DNA of 64,000 bases from Gymnorhina tibicen. Lineage: Eukaryota; Chordata; Aves; Passeriformes; Artamidae. The notes under the pieces were generated by a model. That model saw nothing but the letters and a program-made list of their open reading frames with translations. It was not told where the DNA came from and did no database searches. The translations under genes were made by a program, and so were the position numbers. Position 1 is the stretch's first letter. The number at the start of each line of letters is the position of its first letter. The DNA lies in the NCBI GenBank assembly GCA_013399875.1, contig VXAZ01002274.1, positions 133,527 through 197,526 of the forward strand, given 5' to 3'. Positions 46,561-60,409 of this stretch are shown here, piece by piece.

Positions 46561-49500
46561 ATTTCCTGTTTTGACATTGACATGGTTATTAACAGCAAAA
46601 CAGACACAAATTTAGGGCAGACATGAAACAAGGCCTGAACTGAACATGTAACTTTTTTTTTTCATTTTACTGAGATAGGACTCCAAAGAATCTCCTGCCT
46701 CTTCCTGAGGGATATTCCTTCCCTTTCACTTCTATGTAGCTTGTTAGCAGAAGAATGGGACTGAATTTAGTCCTTCACTGCAGGCATACCCTGTTCAACC
46801 TGAGAAGCATGCAGCTTCCATTTTGGGAGTGGGACCCAGGCATTCCACACGATCTGTTTGAGATAGATGAAAGAAACTCTATCGAATAGGGAGAACCACA
46901 AAAATTACTGATACTGAAATTTAGTTGAGACACCAAAATTAATTTTCTTACCATTGTCAAAAGCAGCAAAGAAGGCATGCAATGAGCACAGGAGAAATGA
47001 GGATTTTGAGGATTTCCTCCAAAAAGGCAAAATAGCTCCCTTCTCTATGTTGGTCAAAAAACTCCCAAGTCTGCCCAAGGAAGACAATTTATAGAATCGC
47101 AGGTAATTTCTTGATGGCCCTGGATCCAACCATTAAATAGGCCTGACATTGTTAGTGTATAAGAGCTGGTGTTTTTGCAGCTTGTAGTGGCATGGCTGGA
47201 AGCCATATATAGAATTATATAGACAGGATGAAATGTTTCCAAGGGAAAACATGCACAATGAGAATATGCTCTGTTCTTCCCTAAAGCAACAGGCACTGTT
47301 GCCAAGCTATGCTCAGTCAAGCTGCTGTACGTACCAGGAAATGGGCTGTCTTCCAATGTAAAGCTATAAAACCAGACAGATAAAAGGGGTTGAAATAAAA
47401 ATAAAGGGAAAGTGGAAACTTTTTTCCTTGCTTGTATTTCTCCCTAGACATGGCTAGCCTTTGGAAGATGCTGCCATTATTATCTGCACCGTGGCATCCA
47501 TGAGCTTTCACCATGCCAGGCTCTGGCTTCAGTGGCCTTGCCCATCTCCTGCAGCTCAGCAGGTGACCACCCCTTCCACATGCCTGAGTAGCAATTTGCA
47601 GGTGGCTCAGAGCAGCATTGCTGAGCCAATACCCAGTGCCTACCTAAACGGGAATGAGAAATTACTTGCCTGAAACAGACCTCTTTTGTTCCATGGCCTT
47701 TCATAAAGTTCTGAAAGGAAAAAGTGAAGATATTGAAGAGTAGCTATAGAAGGATCACGTCCCCTCCCCATGGTTCAGTTTCCCCATTATTATCAGGCGT
47801 GAATATTTCGCCCCAGAGCACTGTATGGATAGAACAGTCACTAAATGCACAGCTCTGTTATCACCACAGGTCACTAACACATCATGGCACATACTGCTGT
47901 GTCTTCCCTCAGCCTTGACTGAAATCCAGGAAGAAGTGAAGGGAAGCACACACTGCACACAGACATTCACTCCCTTCCTTGCAAAGTCCTTCAGAGCTTA
48001 AGTGTGACAAAAAGCAATCTTTGCTATTAACTGTAACTGGTCCAGTGAAGCTGTTTTTGTATGGATTACGATGCCCTTAACAACAGGGAGGGAGAATGGA
48101 TAAGGAAGGACAACATTTCTCTATTCCCCCCCAATTAAAAGTTCCATTTGAAAACACCAAAAATGACACATTTTATCAATGCCAAAACATTATTCTAAAA
48201 TATTATATGTAACAATGTAGATATGGAATAGAAAGTATCAATACACATGGTACCCTCTGCCCAAATAAAAATGTAAGCTGGACAAAAACAAGCTGGGAGT
48301 GAAGAAGTTGAAAAACTTGGAACAAAGTAAAGTTTTTCTTGCTGCTGTAGCAGCCTGACATTTTTCAGTCACAAATTTACTCAGCGTCACATGTTCCCAA
48401 GAAACATTTTGCCTTGAAACATCCCTTTCCAATGGAAAACAGCTTCTGTCACAATTTTTTTTCAGCCAGCTTTGACTGCGACCAGCAAGGGCCCATGGGG
48501 ATCCTCTGGGGAGAGCTCAGTGTACTTGCTTGGGAGTACAGCATGCCCTCAAAAGATGGTGCTACAGATTAAGAATAGACAGCATGGGACCCAACATCTC
48601 TGCTGCAAAAATGAGGAGGAGGATGACTTTTTTCTTTAGCATTGCTTCAGCACAATGCCAGGATATTCTGAGAACATGTGTCAGCACTGCTCTCTAAAAC
48701 CTGAAGCACATGCACACATGGGCTCATACTGAGGTCTGACATCTCAAGAACCAGCACAATTCTAGTGGAATGGAGAAGTGTAAACTAGAACAGAAGAGGT
48801 TTTGAGCCATGGAATTGGCAAACTCAAGGACATGAAGCTCTGGTAAGGGCAATTACTTGAGTTCTGCTTTGTTTAAGGAAGCTCACACCTGTGTTGCTCT
48901 TATGTGCGTTTGGGACTTTCATGAAGTCCTGTCTTAAGTAGATTTTCTGACATCAGTCATGATTGTGCTCCCTAACAGCCTGTCTTGGGGGATGACTATG
49001 GACGTATTCTGGGTGTTGTGCTGTAAAAAGTTGTAAATATTTGGACGTTTCCACTCCTTGTCCCTCTCCACTATCGCACTAAGAAGTTGTCTGGAGATGG
49101 AGGATGGACAGATTAATGTCATACTTAACCTTTGCCTCTCTGCAGATGTGTGAGGGGCCAGGATGTACAGAGCCAACTCTCAGCATGAGAGTAGCCAGCG
49201 GAGGGAGATAAAGTTGAGGCTGTTTCAACAGTAGAAGCAGCAGGCAGTACAAATTCAGTGAAGTCTTTTTTAAGGGGTAAATGATAGGAGGGAATAAGGC
49301 CTGCCCCTGCCCAGCAGGACTTCCTCTGCTTTGGTCAATGTCAGGCACAAAGCAGATGAGAAGAGGTGGGGTTGCCTCTCCAAACTGAAGGCGTTTTCAA
49401 GAGCCTCGGAGGTTTCCAACTTCTTCACCTTGGAAGCAGAGGAAAGAAGGTGATTTGATCAAAGTCTTCAGGTGAAGGTTACCTTTGGAAATCCACCTCC

Positions 49501-50156
49501 AGCTGGCAACAGCCAAGGTGGCCCTGGTTGCCTGATCTGCAGGTGAGGGAAATCTGGACAAGAATCCATTCCAAATCTGGAACAAATGGCCCTACCATAG
49601 TGAGCACAGTGATGTGTCCTCCCTTGAGGCTGGTTGGAAAGTGATGAAAAGCACACAGGAGAAGGTGTAAAGCTGAGGATTCCTGTATGCTGACAGTGCA
49701 GGCAGAGAGGCAAGCACAGCAAAAGACATTCATCTGGTGGAGCTGCTATAGGTTTGGGCTTGGGGTTATTGCAAAGATATGATTTACATTTGGAAAATAA
49801 GGAATGCACATGCCTGTGGCTTTCTTACTTGCACCTGTGCTGTGCTGCCATGGAAAGCAGTATGGTACTCCTTTAACAGGCTTGTGAACCACCCCCCCAG
49901 GACTTACTATCTCTCATTTTTGAAGCTTCTGGGAGTAGGACAGCAAAAGGGAATCGGGGAGGTGTTTTCTGGGCCAGACACGCACCGATATTTCTTTCTT
50001 GTTCATTTGGCTATTTAAAGCCCCAGCAAGAACTTGTAAATGGAGTTGAGAAGCAAGACTGGAGGTGAGGAGCTGAGCTTTGCTCCCTGTGAGTTTGACT
50101 TTTAGCCTGATGTCATCACGAAGGTTTATTCAGTTTGTTTGGTTTAATCTGCCAAG

Positions 50157-50166
50157 CCCCCCCCCC
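50157..50166. repeat. C10 homopolymer
   Basis: Ten consecutive C followed by TTCCCC. Simple sequence. Confidence 0.85.
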
Positions 50167-50319
50167 TTCCCCTCAAAAAAATGCCCTCAGACCCCCAAAT
50201 CTGCCTATGGTTGCAAAATCAGAGCTGCTTGTGATACTGAAAGACTACAGAAACAGATGTGAACCCGTTATGAGGGAAGGGTGACGGATGGAATTTCGCT
50301 TAGGAGTGACTGAATCTGT

Positions 50320-50362
50320 AAAAAACAACAAAAAACAAANNNAAAAAAAAAAAAAGAAAAGA
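50320..50362. other. A-rich tract with 3-base assembly gap
   Basis: AAAAAACAACAAAAAACAAA is followed by NNN (50340-50342), then A13 and GAAAAG. The N run marks unresolved length in the homopolymer, so the true tract length is unknown. Confidence 0.95.
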
Positions 50363-53300
50363 AGAACAGCTTTAAGAAAATGGAACAAGTAATTAATAGA
50401 GGGATTGGGCTTGCCTGAGGCTACCTGGAGGCCCAGTGCTTAGGAGAGAGAAAAGAGGATTAGGTACTTCACTTGTAAGAACAGCACCCATCAGCTCCAG
50501 CAGAGATAAGATAATCGCTACAAGAGCCCTGTGCCTCCTGCCTGGTGGCGTTGACTGGCAGCGTGAGCCAAGTTACGTCCACACACCCACACGGGAGCAC
50601 AATTAGCGAGGTGCTACAGGCAGGGCTGCTTTCCTTGGAAAACAGAACTGATCCCTGCAGCTGGAGGCCAGAAACTGGGAGGTGAGTCTATTCCAGCAGG
50701 GAAGTTGCTGCCATGGAAGAGTATGGGACTGATCTTGCCTCCACGCCTGCACAGATCAAAGGGCATAAGAGTCTGGGAACAGAGTCCTTTCAGTGACATT
50801 TAGCAGCAGCATGGACTCAGACCTGGGACAGAGTAAATATGCGTGTGTGTGTATTTAACACAGCATATAGGCAAACTCAATAACTTTGCCATGGGATGTA
50901 GCTACAAGAACATTTAGCCAGGTTAAAGGGAAAACAGAAAGTCTCTGAATTTTCTGTTGAATACAAGTTTTTTCACAGTGACTGGAATGAATTATCATGA
51001 TTTTGAAAGGGATGTTAAACTCATTGATACCTAGTGCAGGCCAGTATTGATTATTAGAGAGCAGACAAAGACCTAACTTACGACCTGGGTTTTTTTCATC
51101 CCATGAGGGTAAATTCTAACATCTTACTCTTTTCTGGTGCTCTCCTGGTGCTGCTGACTGTTTGAACCAGGACATGGCAATAGATAGACCTTACTTCTGC
51201 CATTATCTGTGATCTTATGAGATAATCTGCCCTATCTCTCTAGAGAAATCTGAACTGCATCTTCTAGGGTATGTGATATGTTTCAATACTCCCTCTGCAG
51301 GGAGCTTCCATTTGCCTGGCTCTGCATCCCCAAGACACATCACTGGTGGGAATTATTCATCCCACTGACAAAACCTTTCCTTGATGTCATGGTGCTTACT
51401 CATTGCTTGGAAACCTGCACATGCTTTGCCCTCCTAATCAATTTTTAGAAGCAGCTTGGTGCCATTTGCCCTCCCTTTATCCTTCCAAAAAAAGCGATTC
51501 CTTCCAAGCTGGGCAGTGCTGTCCCCCTTTGTCCAGCAAACTATTTATTTATAATTTTTTTGAGGACACAGAAGCTCTCCATCCAGAACCCCAGAGCTAT
51601 ATATACTTGGTGTGCCTTTTTCTCATATTAGGGCTTGCAAATAAGGAAAACATCTTGCTGTGCTGGATCAAGCATTTCACAGCATCGTGCCCTGGCTCCC
51701 AAGACAGTTTGTGTTACTGGCCAGCTGCCTCTGCACATGGGTCCAGTTGCATCAGCCTCTACTCCTGCTCAGTAGTCAACGGGCCAAACTCTGTCCTTAC
51801 TTGGATCCAGGGACAATCTTAGTGGAGTTGCAAAGGTAAAAACAAAATTAGAATTGTTCCTCCTCTTCTGTCCTTCTTCTCCAGGGAGGAGAGGCAGAAG
51901 ATTAATGGCAGCTTGCTTTGCCCGGTGTTTTCCATCTGTGCAAAGCTATTCACTTTCTGGGATGGTCAGCCCAGGACTGTTCTGATCATTGTGGCCGTGC
52001 TGGTGCTTCCTGGCTGCCCAGAAAAGTTTATTTTGCATGTGTATGCTAAAACACCAGTCTTTTAAAAATGCATGTCCCAAAATGCTGGTGCTACTAGGCC
52101 ATATGAAGTACTGGTGAAGATGGTGAGATTTGAAAGTTTATTTCAATAAGTTGCTCCTGGACGCGGGTATTTCATCATGAATTTCCATTTTTTTATTGGT
52201 AGCCTGCATAGCTTCAGAGGAAACCTTCAAGGAAAAAATAAACCCCTTGCAACACCAGAAGGCAAGTAAATATCTTTCTGTCAAATGTATTTCTTTTTGC
52301 AGTCCTATAGGCATTCTCAGAGTGAAATAATTTTGGTGTCCAATCTATCTCCTTAGTTAAGAATTTACTAGCATTGCATAAGCTTCCCGTAACAAGGTAA
52401 CCAGATAGAAATTGACTGATAAAAATAGCTTTACTGTGTTAGTCAATCCCTAGTTAACTTGCTTCAGCTGTCTTCAAAGATGCTATTTAAATCCATCCAT
52501 CTTCTGGAGGCATGGAGGATACTGATATACAGACAGAGGTACATGTCAGCTCACGATAGTTTGTATTAATTACTAGGCTATATGTGTGTTTGAACATAAC
52601 TCCGGGAGTGATGGGAATCAGCCTCAAGGGAAGAGTTTGACATCAGGCTTGTCCTGGGATTCTTGAGAAGAAAAGGAAGATAAACTGAGATACTGAAGGG
52701 AAATTGTTGGAGGGGCCTCCAAGATCTTGTCTTTGCAATGCCAGTAAATTGAGAGAAAAGGGAATGCTGTGTGTCTTACTGGAATTAGATTGCTTTGCAA
52801 GGAAAAGGTTGTTCGTGTAAACCATGTTCTGATCCAGGCCAGGGTAATTTCTCTGGACACAAAATGTCATGAAAACTGTTTCCCTGTGGATTTGTGCCCA
52901 GTATTTCCCTTGTCATTCCTTACCATGCAACAACCCTCTCTCTGCTGTATGACTGCTTGCCGTATTTGTTTGTCCTGTAACCCCTTCATCAACTCCTCTC
53001 TTGCTAGATCTTAGTAAGTGATATCTATTTTCAAACTCGGGACCTTCTGGCCAAGCACAATAGATAATTGCTGGGATCACACTGCAGCTTTTCACTTGTC
53101 AAGAGAGCATTAGTTGGCCTCTAGCTTCTATAATCTGCCATTGTTAATTGGGGAACATAATGTCTTTGAGTTTATACTGCCCTGGTTGAAGATTCTTGAT
53201 GGAGCCAGATGATCCACATGGAAGCATAAGCCAAAATACACAGTAATTATGAGATCATTAAGATGGTTTCCTTTTAGAAAGCAAGGATACAAGTATTAGG

Positions 53301-54814
53301 CAAACTTGGGAGATGGAAGACTAAAACAGGGAAAACAATGACTCTGGAAAGTGGTTTGGAACAGTTATTTGAATAAAGGTACAATTTTTTTATGGTCAGG
53401 GGAGTAAACCCAGGAGATGTTAGGAAAAAATATAATTGAGGCAGACTAGGGGAAGGGTATGAACTGCTTAAACTCTAATCTACCACTGCTACAAGTATGG
53501 CTTTTGCTTTAGTTGTCCAGACTTCAAAAAGAGCCTTGAAGAACAGAAAGTATTCCAAGTTAGTGGATTGCACGGGCAAAGAATAATGCAAAGAATTGAA
53601 AAAACTCCTGTTTGAGACAAAGCCAGTCTTCTTATCCCAGCATTTCATGGGTCCTCTGCTGTTGTCTCAGAGGATCTTGCTGTGGGCTCGGACCTTTTCG
53701 TGGTCACCTCTGGCGTATTCAGCCAGCACCTTGTTTTCACAGCACATTTCCTGACTGTCCTGACCCCTGTTTTCAGACGGGTTTGACTGAGGCAGCAGGA
53801 GGTGGGCAAAGTGACTTTTGGAAGGCTCTGCAGAGTGACTCAGCAGCTTGGCTCCAGTTACATGACCCAGAATCCACTTGGCACAAAATCTGCCTCTTCT
53901 CACTGCTGGTCCACTGCTCTGCCTGCTGCAGCACAGCTTGTCCTCGTCCTCGCTCACCCCGACCCTTACTCTGGGACTCTGCTTCATCTTCCTTTCTGTA
54001 GCCACCAAGACAGTTCTTAACTTGGCCAGGGCTTTTCCCTTTCAGGTCCTCCAGGTATCATTGATCCAGATAACTTTGAGTTTTGGTCCTGTCTGAAGAC
54101 AAGAGATGGAAGGTACTTCTGCCCCAAACTGCCATGTCGCCCCTGGCTAATCCTACACTTCCCAGCCCCATGCTCCTGTTCTGCATCAGCCCTTTGGAAT
54201 TCTTTTCATCTCCAACACTTGCAACTCGACTGCTTCTTCCTGTCTGGATCGCAGTTGAAAGCTCCATTTGTTTAATTTGGCTTTTAATTGACCTCATCCA
54301 ATGCTTGTTGATGTCTCAGCTAATCTGTGTTTCTCCTCTGCTTATCTGGTGCAGTCCTTTGAAGTCCCCAACACAATAAAGTGTCCTGTAGGAGAGAATG
54401 AAAGATGAATGGGACAAAATTTCCCATCTAGCTCTCGCTGTCCAGTTAAGATTTCAGTAGTCCTTCAACTCTGAGGCAAGAAGGAGAAGGAGGCTTCCAA
54501 GGAAATATAAAACAATTTATGTTCATCGTCACTTAGCTGGAAATTTTTGTGACAACCTCTGCAAAATAGTCACATCATTCATCTCTCCATCTGTCGATAA
54601 AAGCAGGTAGCACAAAGCCTGCATCTCTCAGCATTTGTGAACTGTTCAGACGTCGCTGGGGAGGATGGGAGAAAATATTTTGCTGCCAGTGCTGTTTGCA
54701 GTTACCAGGTTTGTCTAGGGCAACTGGGGGAGTTAGATATGAAAATGCCACTGAAATGAGAGCTGGGGAGAAAAGATGGGTGAACATTATGCACCTAAGG
54801 CTACCTCTTCACAT
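50363..54814. other. Non-coding, nothing recognised
   Basis: Contains a (GT)n stretch at 50841-50852. Relatively open sequence at 53612-54380 has overlapping frames of 70-130 codons on both strands. A collagen-like reading that begins GPPG after a TTTCCCTTTCAG acceptor-like site at about 54046 has no supporting repeat structure. No exon called. Confidence 0.5.
50841..50852. repeat. Short (GT)n microsatellite
   Basis: GCGTGTGTGTGT, five GT units after one GC. Minimal length. Confidence 0.7.
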
Positions 54815-55005
54815 AATCAGGCAGAACCACAGGATGGGTGGGGTTGGAAGGGACCTCTGGAGATCATCTACTCCAACCCCCTTGCTAAAGCAGGTTCACC
54901 TACAGTGTGTTGCATAGGATTGTGTCCAGGTGGGTTTTGAGTATTTACAGAGGAGACTCCACAACATCTCTGGGCAGCTTCTTCTAGTGCTCTTACCTGA
55001 TGTTA
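54815..55005 (-). mobile_element. CR1 LINE 3' end, antisense; best-preserved repeat in the window
   Basis: The plus strand reads GCAGAACCACAGGATGGGTG, GGGTTGGAAGGGACCTCTGG, AGATCATCTACTCCAACCCC, AAAGCAGGTTCACCTACAG, TGTGTCCAGGTGGGTTTTGA, GAGGAGACTCCACAACATCT, CTGGGCAGCTTCTTCTAGTG. These are the antisense CR1 3' UTR landmarks in unbroken order, at high identity to the family as I remember it. Relative to the usual copy a few bases are missing before GGAGACTCC. Homology fades after GTGCTCTTA. The copy is 5'-truncated, as nearly all CR1 insertions are, and encodes no protein. It is the main evidence for an avian source. Confidence 0.92.
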
Positions 55006-55734
55006 GCTAAGACATACTCCTTCACCCTGCCTGTGCGCAGAGGCCAAAATGGGTTTTGTCAGTCTCCCTTGCTTGTCAGAAGCATGAGCTAAAAAGCGAA
55101 GTCAGGTCTGGCTTCTCAGCTGAAATCAGAATTTTCAGGTAAATGAATTTCTGAGGTGGTAAAGCTGGATGGACTTGGGGGTGCCACCTTAAGTGCAAGT
55201 GTCACCATCTCAAGGCATTTGGTTTGCTCTGAACTCCAGGACTTCTACTGGAGGCAGCACAAACATAGCTGGAGAGCTTGGGTGTAAAAAAGAGGCTCAA
55301 GCACCTCAGACTGCTGCTAAGAGCAGTGTTTAGGAATCTGACATTAGTACCTGAACTCCCCTGACAGCTAACAGGATTTGTGCTCCTAAGCAGTAGTATG
55401 TGTTCTTGCCTTCAATGGTGAATGCTTTAAAGCTTCCAATTTTCCAAGTTGAAAATGGCAAGACAAATGCATCCTTAGTGTAATGGATACAGTCCTCATC
55501 GATTTCATCTTTTGGGAGATTGTAGTTATGAAAGTGTTCTGTGCAAACTTTGCAAAGAAATAAAAGACTTTGCAGAGGCACAGCAGGGAGCATTACAAAT
55601 CAAAGGATAAGTTCTGCAAAGCTGTTTGCTCATGAGTCATTCCATGAACAGAGTCCAGAACTCAGAGGAAATAAAAGGGTCTTACTAAATGCAGCATACC
55701 ATTGAGTGTGTTTGTATATATGTGCAAAGCCCAG
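55006..55734. other. Non-coding, nothing recognised
   Basis: Unique-looking flank between the CR1 copy and the possible SINE remnant. An 87-codon minus-strand frame (55330-55593) shows no known domain. Confidence 0.5.
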
Positions 55735-55850
55735 TCTTAGCTCCAGAGCCATCACAAAGACTGAAAAAGTCCATGGCAGGAATTTAACTTGGTTCTGTCA
55801 GATACAAGCCTGTTATTTTCATCCTGAGACAGTGAGCTCCACTCTTCACT
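55735..55850 (-). repeat. Possible MIR-like SINE remnant, antisense
   Basis: CATCACAAAGACTGAAAAAG, then TGGCAGGAATTTAACTTGG, TTCTGTCAGATACAAGCCTG and ATCCTGAGACAGTGAGCTCC, follow the antisense MIR order 'GTCACACAG..GGCAGGATTTGAACCCAGGTCTGTCTGACTCCAAAGCCTGTGCTC..CACT'. Diverged, call by landmark order. Confidence 0.4.
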
Positions 55851-58800
55851 GTGCAACCCAATTCTGAGTTCAAGAGCTTAACATTCTGAGCTATTCATTG
55901 TTAGTGTTATTTACTCATAAAAATCACTGTCTGAGAATGCAGAGAAATGCATTAAAATGTGTAATGCAATGGAAGCTTTGGATCAAACTCAGATCTGTGC
56001 CAGGAAAGGAAAAGATCCCATCCCCAGGTACTCTCCAGATGTGCAGAACTAGGCAGTTATGGATGGACACATAAACATTTTAACCTTTTTTTTTCCTTAA
56101 TCTTGAAGTTCCTCATGCAAACTTTTTAATAAAATTGCAGCATAAAAATCCATTGCCAAAGGGCACAGTGAAATGTTTCAGCTGAAAAAAAATTCTAAGA
56201 GCTGGTGAGTCACTTAATGTCCAGTTGAAGACTTAGAAAAATTTAAAGAACTGTATGGAAATAGAACTGTGCTAATCACGTTGGCAGAATTAAAACTGGG
56301 ACCTCCTGGAACAGGTCTTCTCTAAGTGGTCCCCTTTCCAAATTTATTTGCAATGTGGTTCTTGGAAGAAAAAGAGAAAAAGTAATGGTGCCTGTCTTCA
56401 TTCCCCCCTCATAGATACCATCTGGATTGCAGACGAGTCACCCAAATGAAAATTAAGCTTGGTAGGAAAGAAAAAGCCTCTCATGTATCTTTCTAAACTG
56501 ATATTTTCGCTATTTGCATTTTGCACCAACTGAAATGAGACCAAATTTTCTGGTAGCGAGTGTGTGTTAACATGACTTCTATTTTATTAAGAAGAAAAAA
56601 AATAATCATGGCAGTCATTTAGCTGTAATGGCCAAGATATAAAATGTCAGTTTTATTTATGGCAAGTAGCTGGGTAGAAAATATGTTCTGGCATCACTTG
56701 AGATTTCAAGAACTTTGTTTTTCTTTTTCTCTTACTGCATGAAATAATGCTGTATTCTTAACAAACAAACAAAGCAAAACAAAGACAGGAACAGCCCTCC
56801 CCAGCAAGAGGGATTATGTTCTTCTCCCCAGATAACTACCTCCAGAGTGAGAGGACCTGCTAGAAATGCAAGGACTCGAAAATCCAATCCTATGCAACAG
56901 GGACTTAAACCCATGCTTTCTATCTCCGAATTTACATGGCAGTCACCAGATAAATAAATGGGCACTCTGGAACTGGTGTTTTCAGCTCTGTTTTTGAATA
57001 AAAATTCCATGCTTGGACATGAAAACTGTTCTTGTCCTAAAAAAAAAAAAAGTGTCACTGAAGTCAGTCCACCCTTGCCACGTGTGCAGCTGTCAATGAA
57101 CCCACATTTTCCAACAACAAACACATCCATTGGAAAATTCCTCCCCAGTTCTCAATGATGAGCACTAATTTATTCCTTCTCTGAGTCCCCGGAGCTGCTC
57201 CCAGAGTCAGCAATACCCAGACTGTGGCCGGGAAGACGGCAGCCACACTGGGACTCGTGCATGGCAGCAGCCTGGCTTTGTCTTACTGGTACGTGAGTTT
57301 AACACTGCTGGGTCACCTCTGGTGAACCTACGCAGAGGTCTTTAAATCATTCAACCACCACCTGAATCAGCTTCGTAAGCAGGTCTGACCAAACTGAAGA
57401 AGCTAGGATTTCTGGGGATATTTTTTTGCATATAGTTTCATTCTCCCTCTGTTTATTGATTTTCCTGTCATTTATCTTTATTTGTCTCTTTTCTCAAGGA
57501 GGCTTCCTTATGAGGCCACCATGCCACTGACCACAGACAGCTGAAAAGCTGCCCTGGTATGGTCCTCTTATCTGGATGTGAAAAATGACATCAGGCAGAG
57601 CCCTGCCTCTTACACTGGTAAATTGGACAAACCAGGTTCTGTAAGCACTTTTTTTTTAATGCTTCAAAGAGACACTATCTGTCTAAAAAGAGCCGAGTAT
57701 GGATTTCCAAAAACAGACTTAGATCTCTCAGCCAAGCTCATACTGGAGCTCTGGTTCTTCTATCCCATGACAGCAGAATTATAAAAAGCAGGGCAGTCCC
57801 TGCTACTTTTTAGCTTCTGCTTCTACTGGCATCCCAGGGTTTCCTTTTCCAATCCAGCAGAATTTTGGGACATAGGCCAGAAAATGGATTCTCAAAATCT
57901 GGATGTGCACAGTGTGTAGCCCCAGTTTAAATCATCTTTCCCCATCCCTGGACTGGCTGTTCTGGGGCCTAATGAGGCTTTGTTAGCAGAAGGGTACAAT
58001 TGGTCTTCTGCATGCTTTTTAGTGGGCAGGCCCTACTTCCAAAAATAGCTTGCTTTTTCTTCTGTTAATTAATGTAGTGTTAATTGCAGCATTTTCCTTA
58101 GACTGAGAAACCTCATCTGCAGCATTTGCCAGACATCGTGTGCAAAGGCTGCATGAGCCAGGCATTTTTAGCTCCTCTAGAAATGAAGCAGTTTGGATAA
58201 GGAGTGCGACATCCAGGGCAAAACTGCTGGACTCCCCACAGGAACCAGGAGCCCATCTGCTATCAGAGGGGGTTATGAGTTTAAGGTTTTTGAGCATTTT
58301 GTACATAGGTGTCTGTCAGTGCCGTTTAGGAGACTGGCTCTGGAGGATGTGTCTGTGAGAAGGCAGACAAGCAAGCCCCAAAGACTGACAAGCAGGAATC
58401 TTTAGACACTCAAGACAGAAGCCCAGCTGTACTGAGGTAGGGCTTTTTCCACGAAGAGTCACCGCACCATCAAAGTAGTTGAAATACCTAAAACTCCCTG
58501 AAGGATAATGATATTTCTAACTTGCAAGGCCTTGGGAGACTGCAGGAGGTCTTAGGAAGGGCACCGGCAGAGTGGGTCTTACTTTAGGGTAGGGAGTAGG
58601 GAGTTTCTTCCAGCTTTATTTGCCTAAAGTGCTTTATTGATACAGGACTTTGATCTACTGAATGAAGACCTTACATGATCTACTGTAAAATGAATAACAA
58701 ATTGCAGAAAAGTCTAAGTTGCACATTTTTTCAACAACAGAACAGTTTATCTGGGAATGGCCTTGATCCTCAGTAGCCTGATGCAAAAGTCAGGATAACA

Positions 58801-60409
58801 TGCTGACAATTATGTGGTCCTCAGCACGGTTATAACCTTGACAGGATATATGAGGTCTGCTCCTCTAATGTGCTGCTGGAGTTTATTTTTGATTTTTGAG
58901 TGGATTATTGGCCTGAATTAATTCATTGCTGATAATGGGACCAAAAAGAGATTGTAGCAGTGAGATACTAGAATAGATGGACTGTGGAAGCCAACTTACC
59001 TCTATTGCAGAGGACAAAAAGCACAGGAAAGTGGGCTGAGAAGAAAATGCTCCTGTTACCACTTCCTCTCTCAAAAGCAGGACTATACATGACACCCTTA
59101 AACTTGTGGACGTTAACTGGCAAAGTTGTTCTCTCAGAACCAGAGTAAAGGCATTTCATTCAAGGCCATGCTTCAGTGATTATCCTAAACAGAGCAACCA
59201 TCTAGCAAACCAAAAAACCCCCAAATCCCCATATTTCAACCACAGCTGATGCCTAACATGAATGCCTGGAATATTTACAAGAACTGAATTTGTACTGCGG
59301 CCTTCACAGTTTCTTTCCTTGGTATTTGCAGTCACATTTACCATGGCAAATGAGTGAGAGAAGAATTTGTAAGGTCATAAAAATCATGGATGTACATGTT
59401 ATGCATGGTGAATGGTTGGGGAGGAGCAAACACATTCTCTTATGTTACCCCACCAAAACATCACATCCCAGTTTCAAGGACTGATTCAAAGTAATTAAAG
59501 GTCTACTCAACATATCTGTACATTAAGTACAGAATATTAACAAATTCAGTGGCAACATATGGGAGTGCATCTTGGTACAGAGCATGTATTGAGAGCTATA
59601 CTGTGCCAAAAACTATTCTAAATTATACTGTGTTGGTCTTGAGCAAGTGATGAAGTTACTCAGATTATGCTGCTGTCAGAATTGATCCTAGAAAGCAAAG
59701 TACAAGAATTAGCATTCCTTGCTGGGCACACACCTTTGAATACATGTTAAACTAAACTGGAAAATATCTGGGCTAAAGGGTTGCTGTCAGTGTTGCAGAC
59801 TCATGCACTATCTCTTCACTGCTAAGGGAAGACATTTTCCTTGAGAAGTTATTTCACAGCTTGCAAAAGACCAGACTCATCCCTATCCAAAGGCTGCAGC
59901 ACAAGCCATGTTAAAAGAGTCTTTTTTTTTAAGACAAAAAAATGTGTAAGAAATGTAATTGTGGTACCCAGAATAAGGGTCTTCTGTGTTCTTTCAGCTA
60001 AAGAATTGTCATAGTTTTAAGGCATTATTCTCCTCCTTAGGTTCCTGGTTCAGCAAAATGCTTCAGCACATGGTTAATTCTAATCACTTAAGTCATCCCA
60101 TTCAAATCAGAGCTTAAACACTTTGCTGAATTGTGTTTGAAGTGGGGAATGAGAGCTTGAATTTTCAAAAGTCTCTAATTGCAATTAGCTATGCCAAGGG
60201 TAGTTTTTCATCTTATTTCTGTATTTGGTGGACAGTTTGGATTAGAAAAGAAATGGCTGCAACTCCTGTTTTATATACAAAACTCTTCTGACTACATGAT
60301 GGGAGATTGTAATGCAGAGCTTTGTTTTAGAATAGTTTTGCCCTGGAATTTATTCCAACTTTCCGAAATAGAAGCAGAAGTTATCTCAAAATCCCAATCT
60401 GTTTTATGA
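55851..60409. other. Non-coding, nothing recognised
   Basis: Includes an A13 run (57039-57051) and a slightly CpG-richer spot at 57188-57260. The minus-strand frame ending at 57064 reads like a signal peptide but opens at GTG with no in-frame ATG upstream. A 132-codon minus frame (56732-57130) has no recognised domain. Confidence 0.5.
57039..57051. repeat. A13 homopolymer
   Basis: Thirteen A followed by GTGTCACTG. Simple sequence only. Confidence 0.85.

Larger units (their letters stand above)
44551..50156. other. Non-coding, nothing recognised apart from small symmetric motifs
   Basis: Unique-looking sequence with short overlapping frames. Noted items are an ATTGCT-type hexamer stretch (45881-45908) and the 20-bp palindrome at 46541-46560. 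No gene or repeat family is supported. Confidence 0.5.

Noticed and set aside
46775..47356. Overlapping minus-strand frames considered as a retroposed gene
   Set aside because: They lie in different frames, have no common family resemblance and no A tail or target duplication.
54046..54110. Acceptor-like TTTCCCTTTCAG followed by a reading beginning GPPG, suggestive of a collagen exon
   Set aside because: There is no Gly-X-Y continuation after the first triplets and the phase does not fit a collagen exon. Most likely chance.
57064..57246. Minus-strand frame resembling a secreted-protein signal peptide (AAVFPATVWVLLTLGAAPG)
   Set aside because: It opens at GTG and there is no in-frame ATG between the upstream stop and this point. 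Nothing downstream resembles a known domain.
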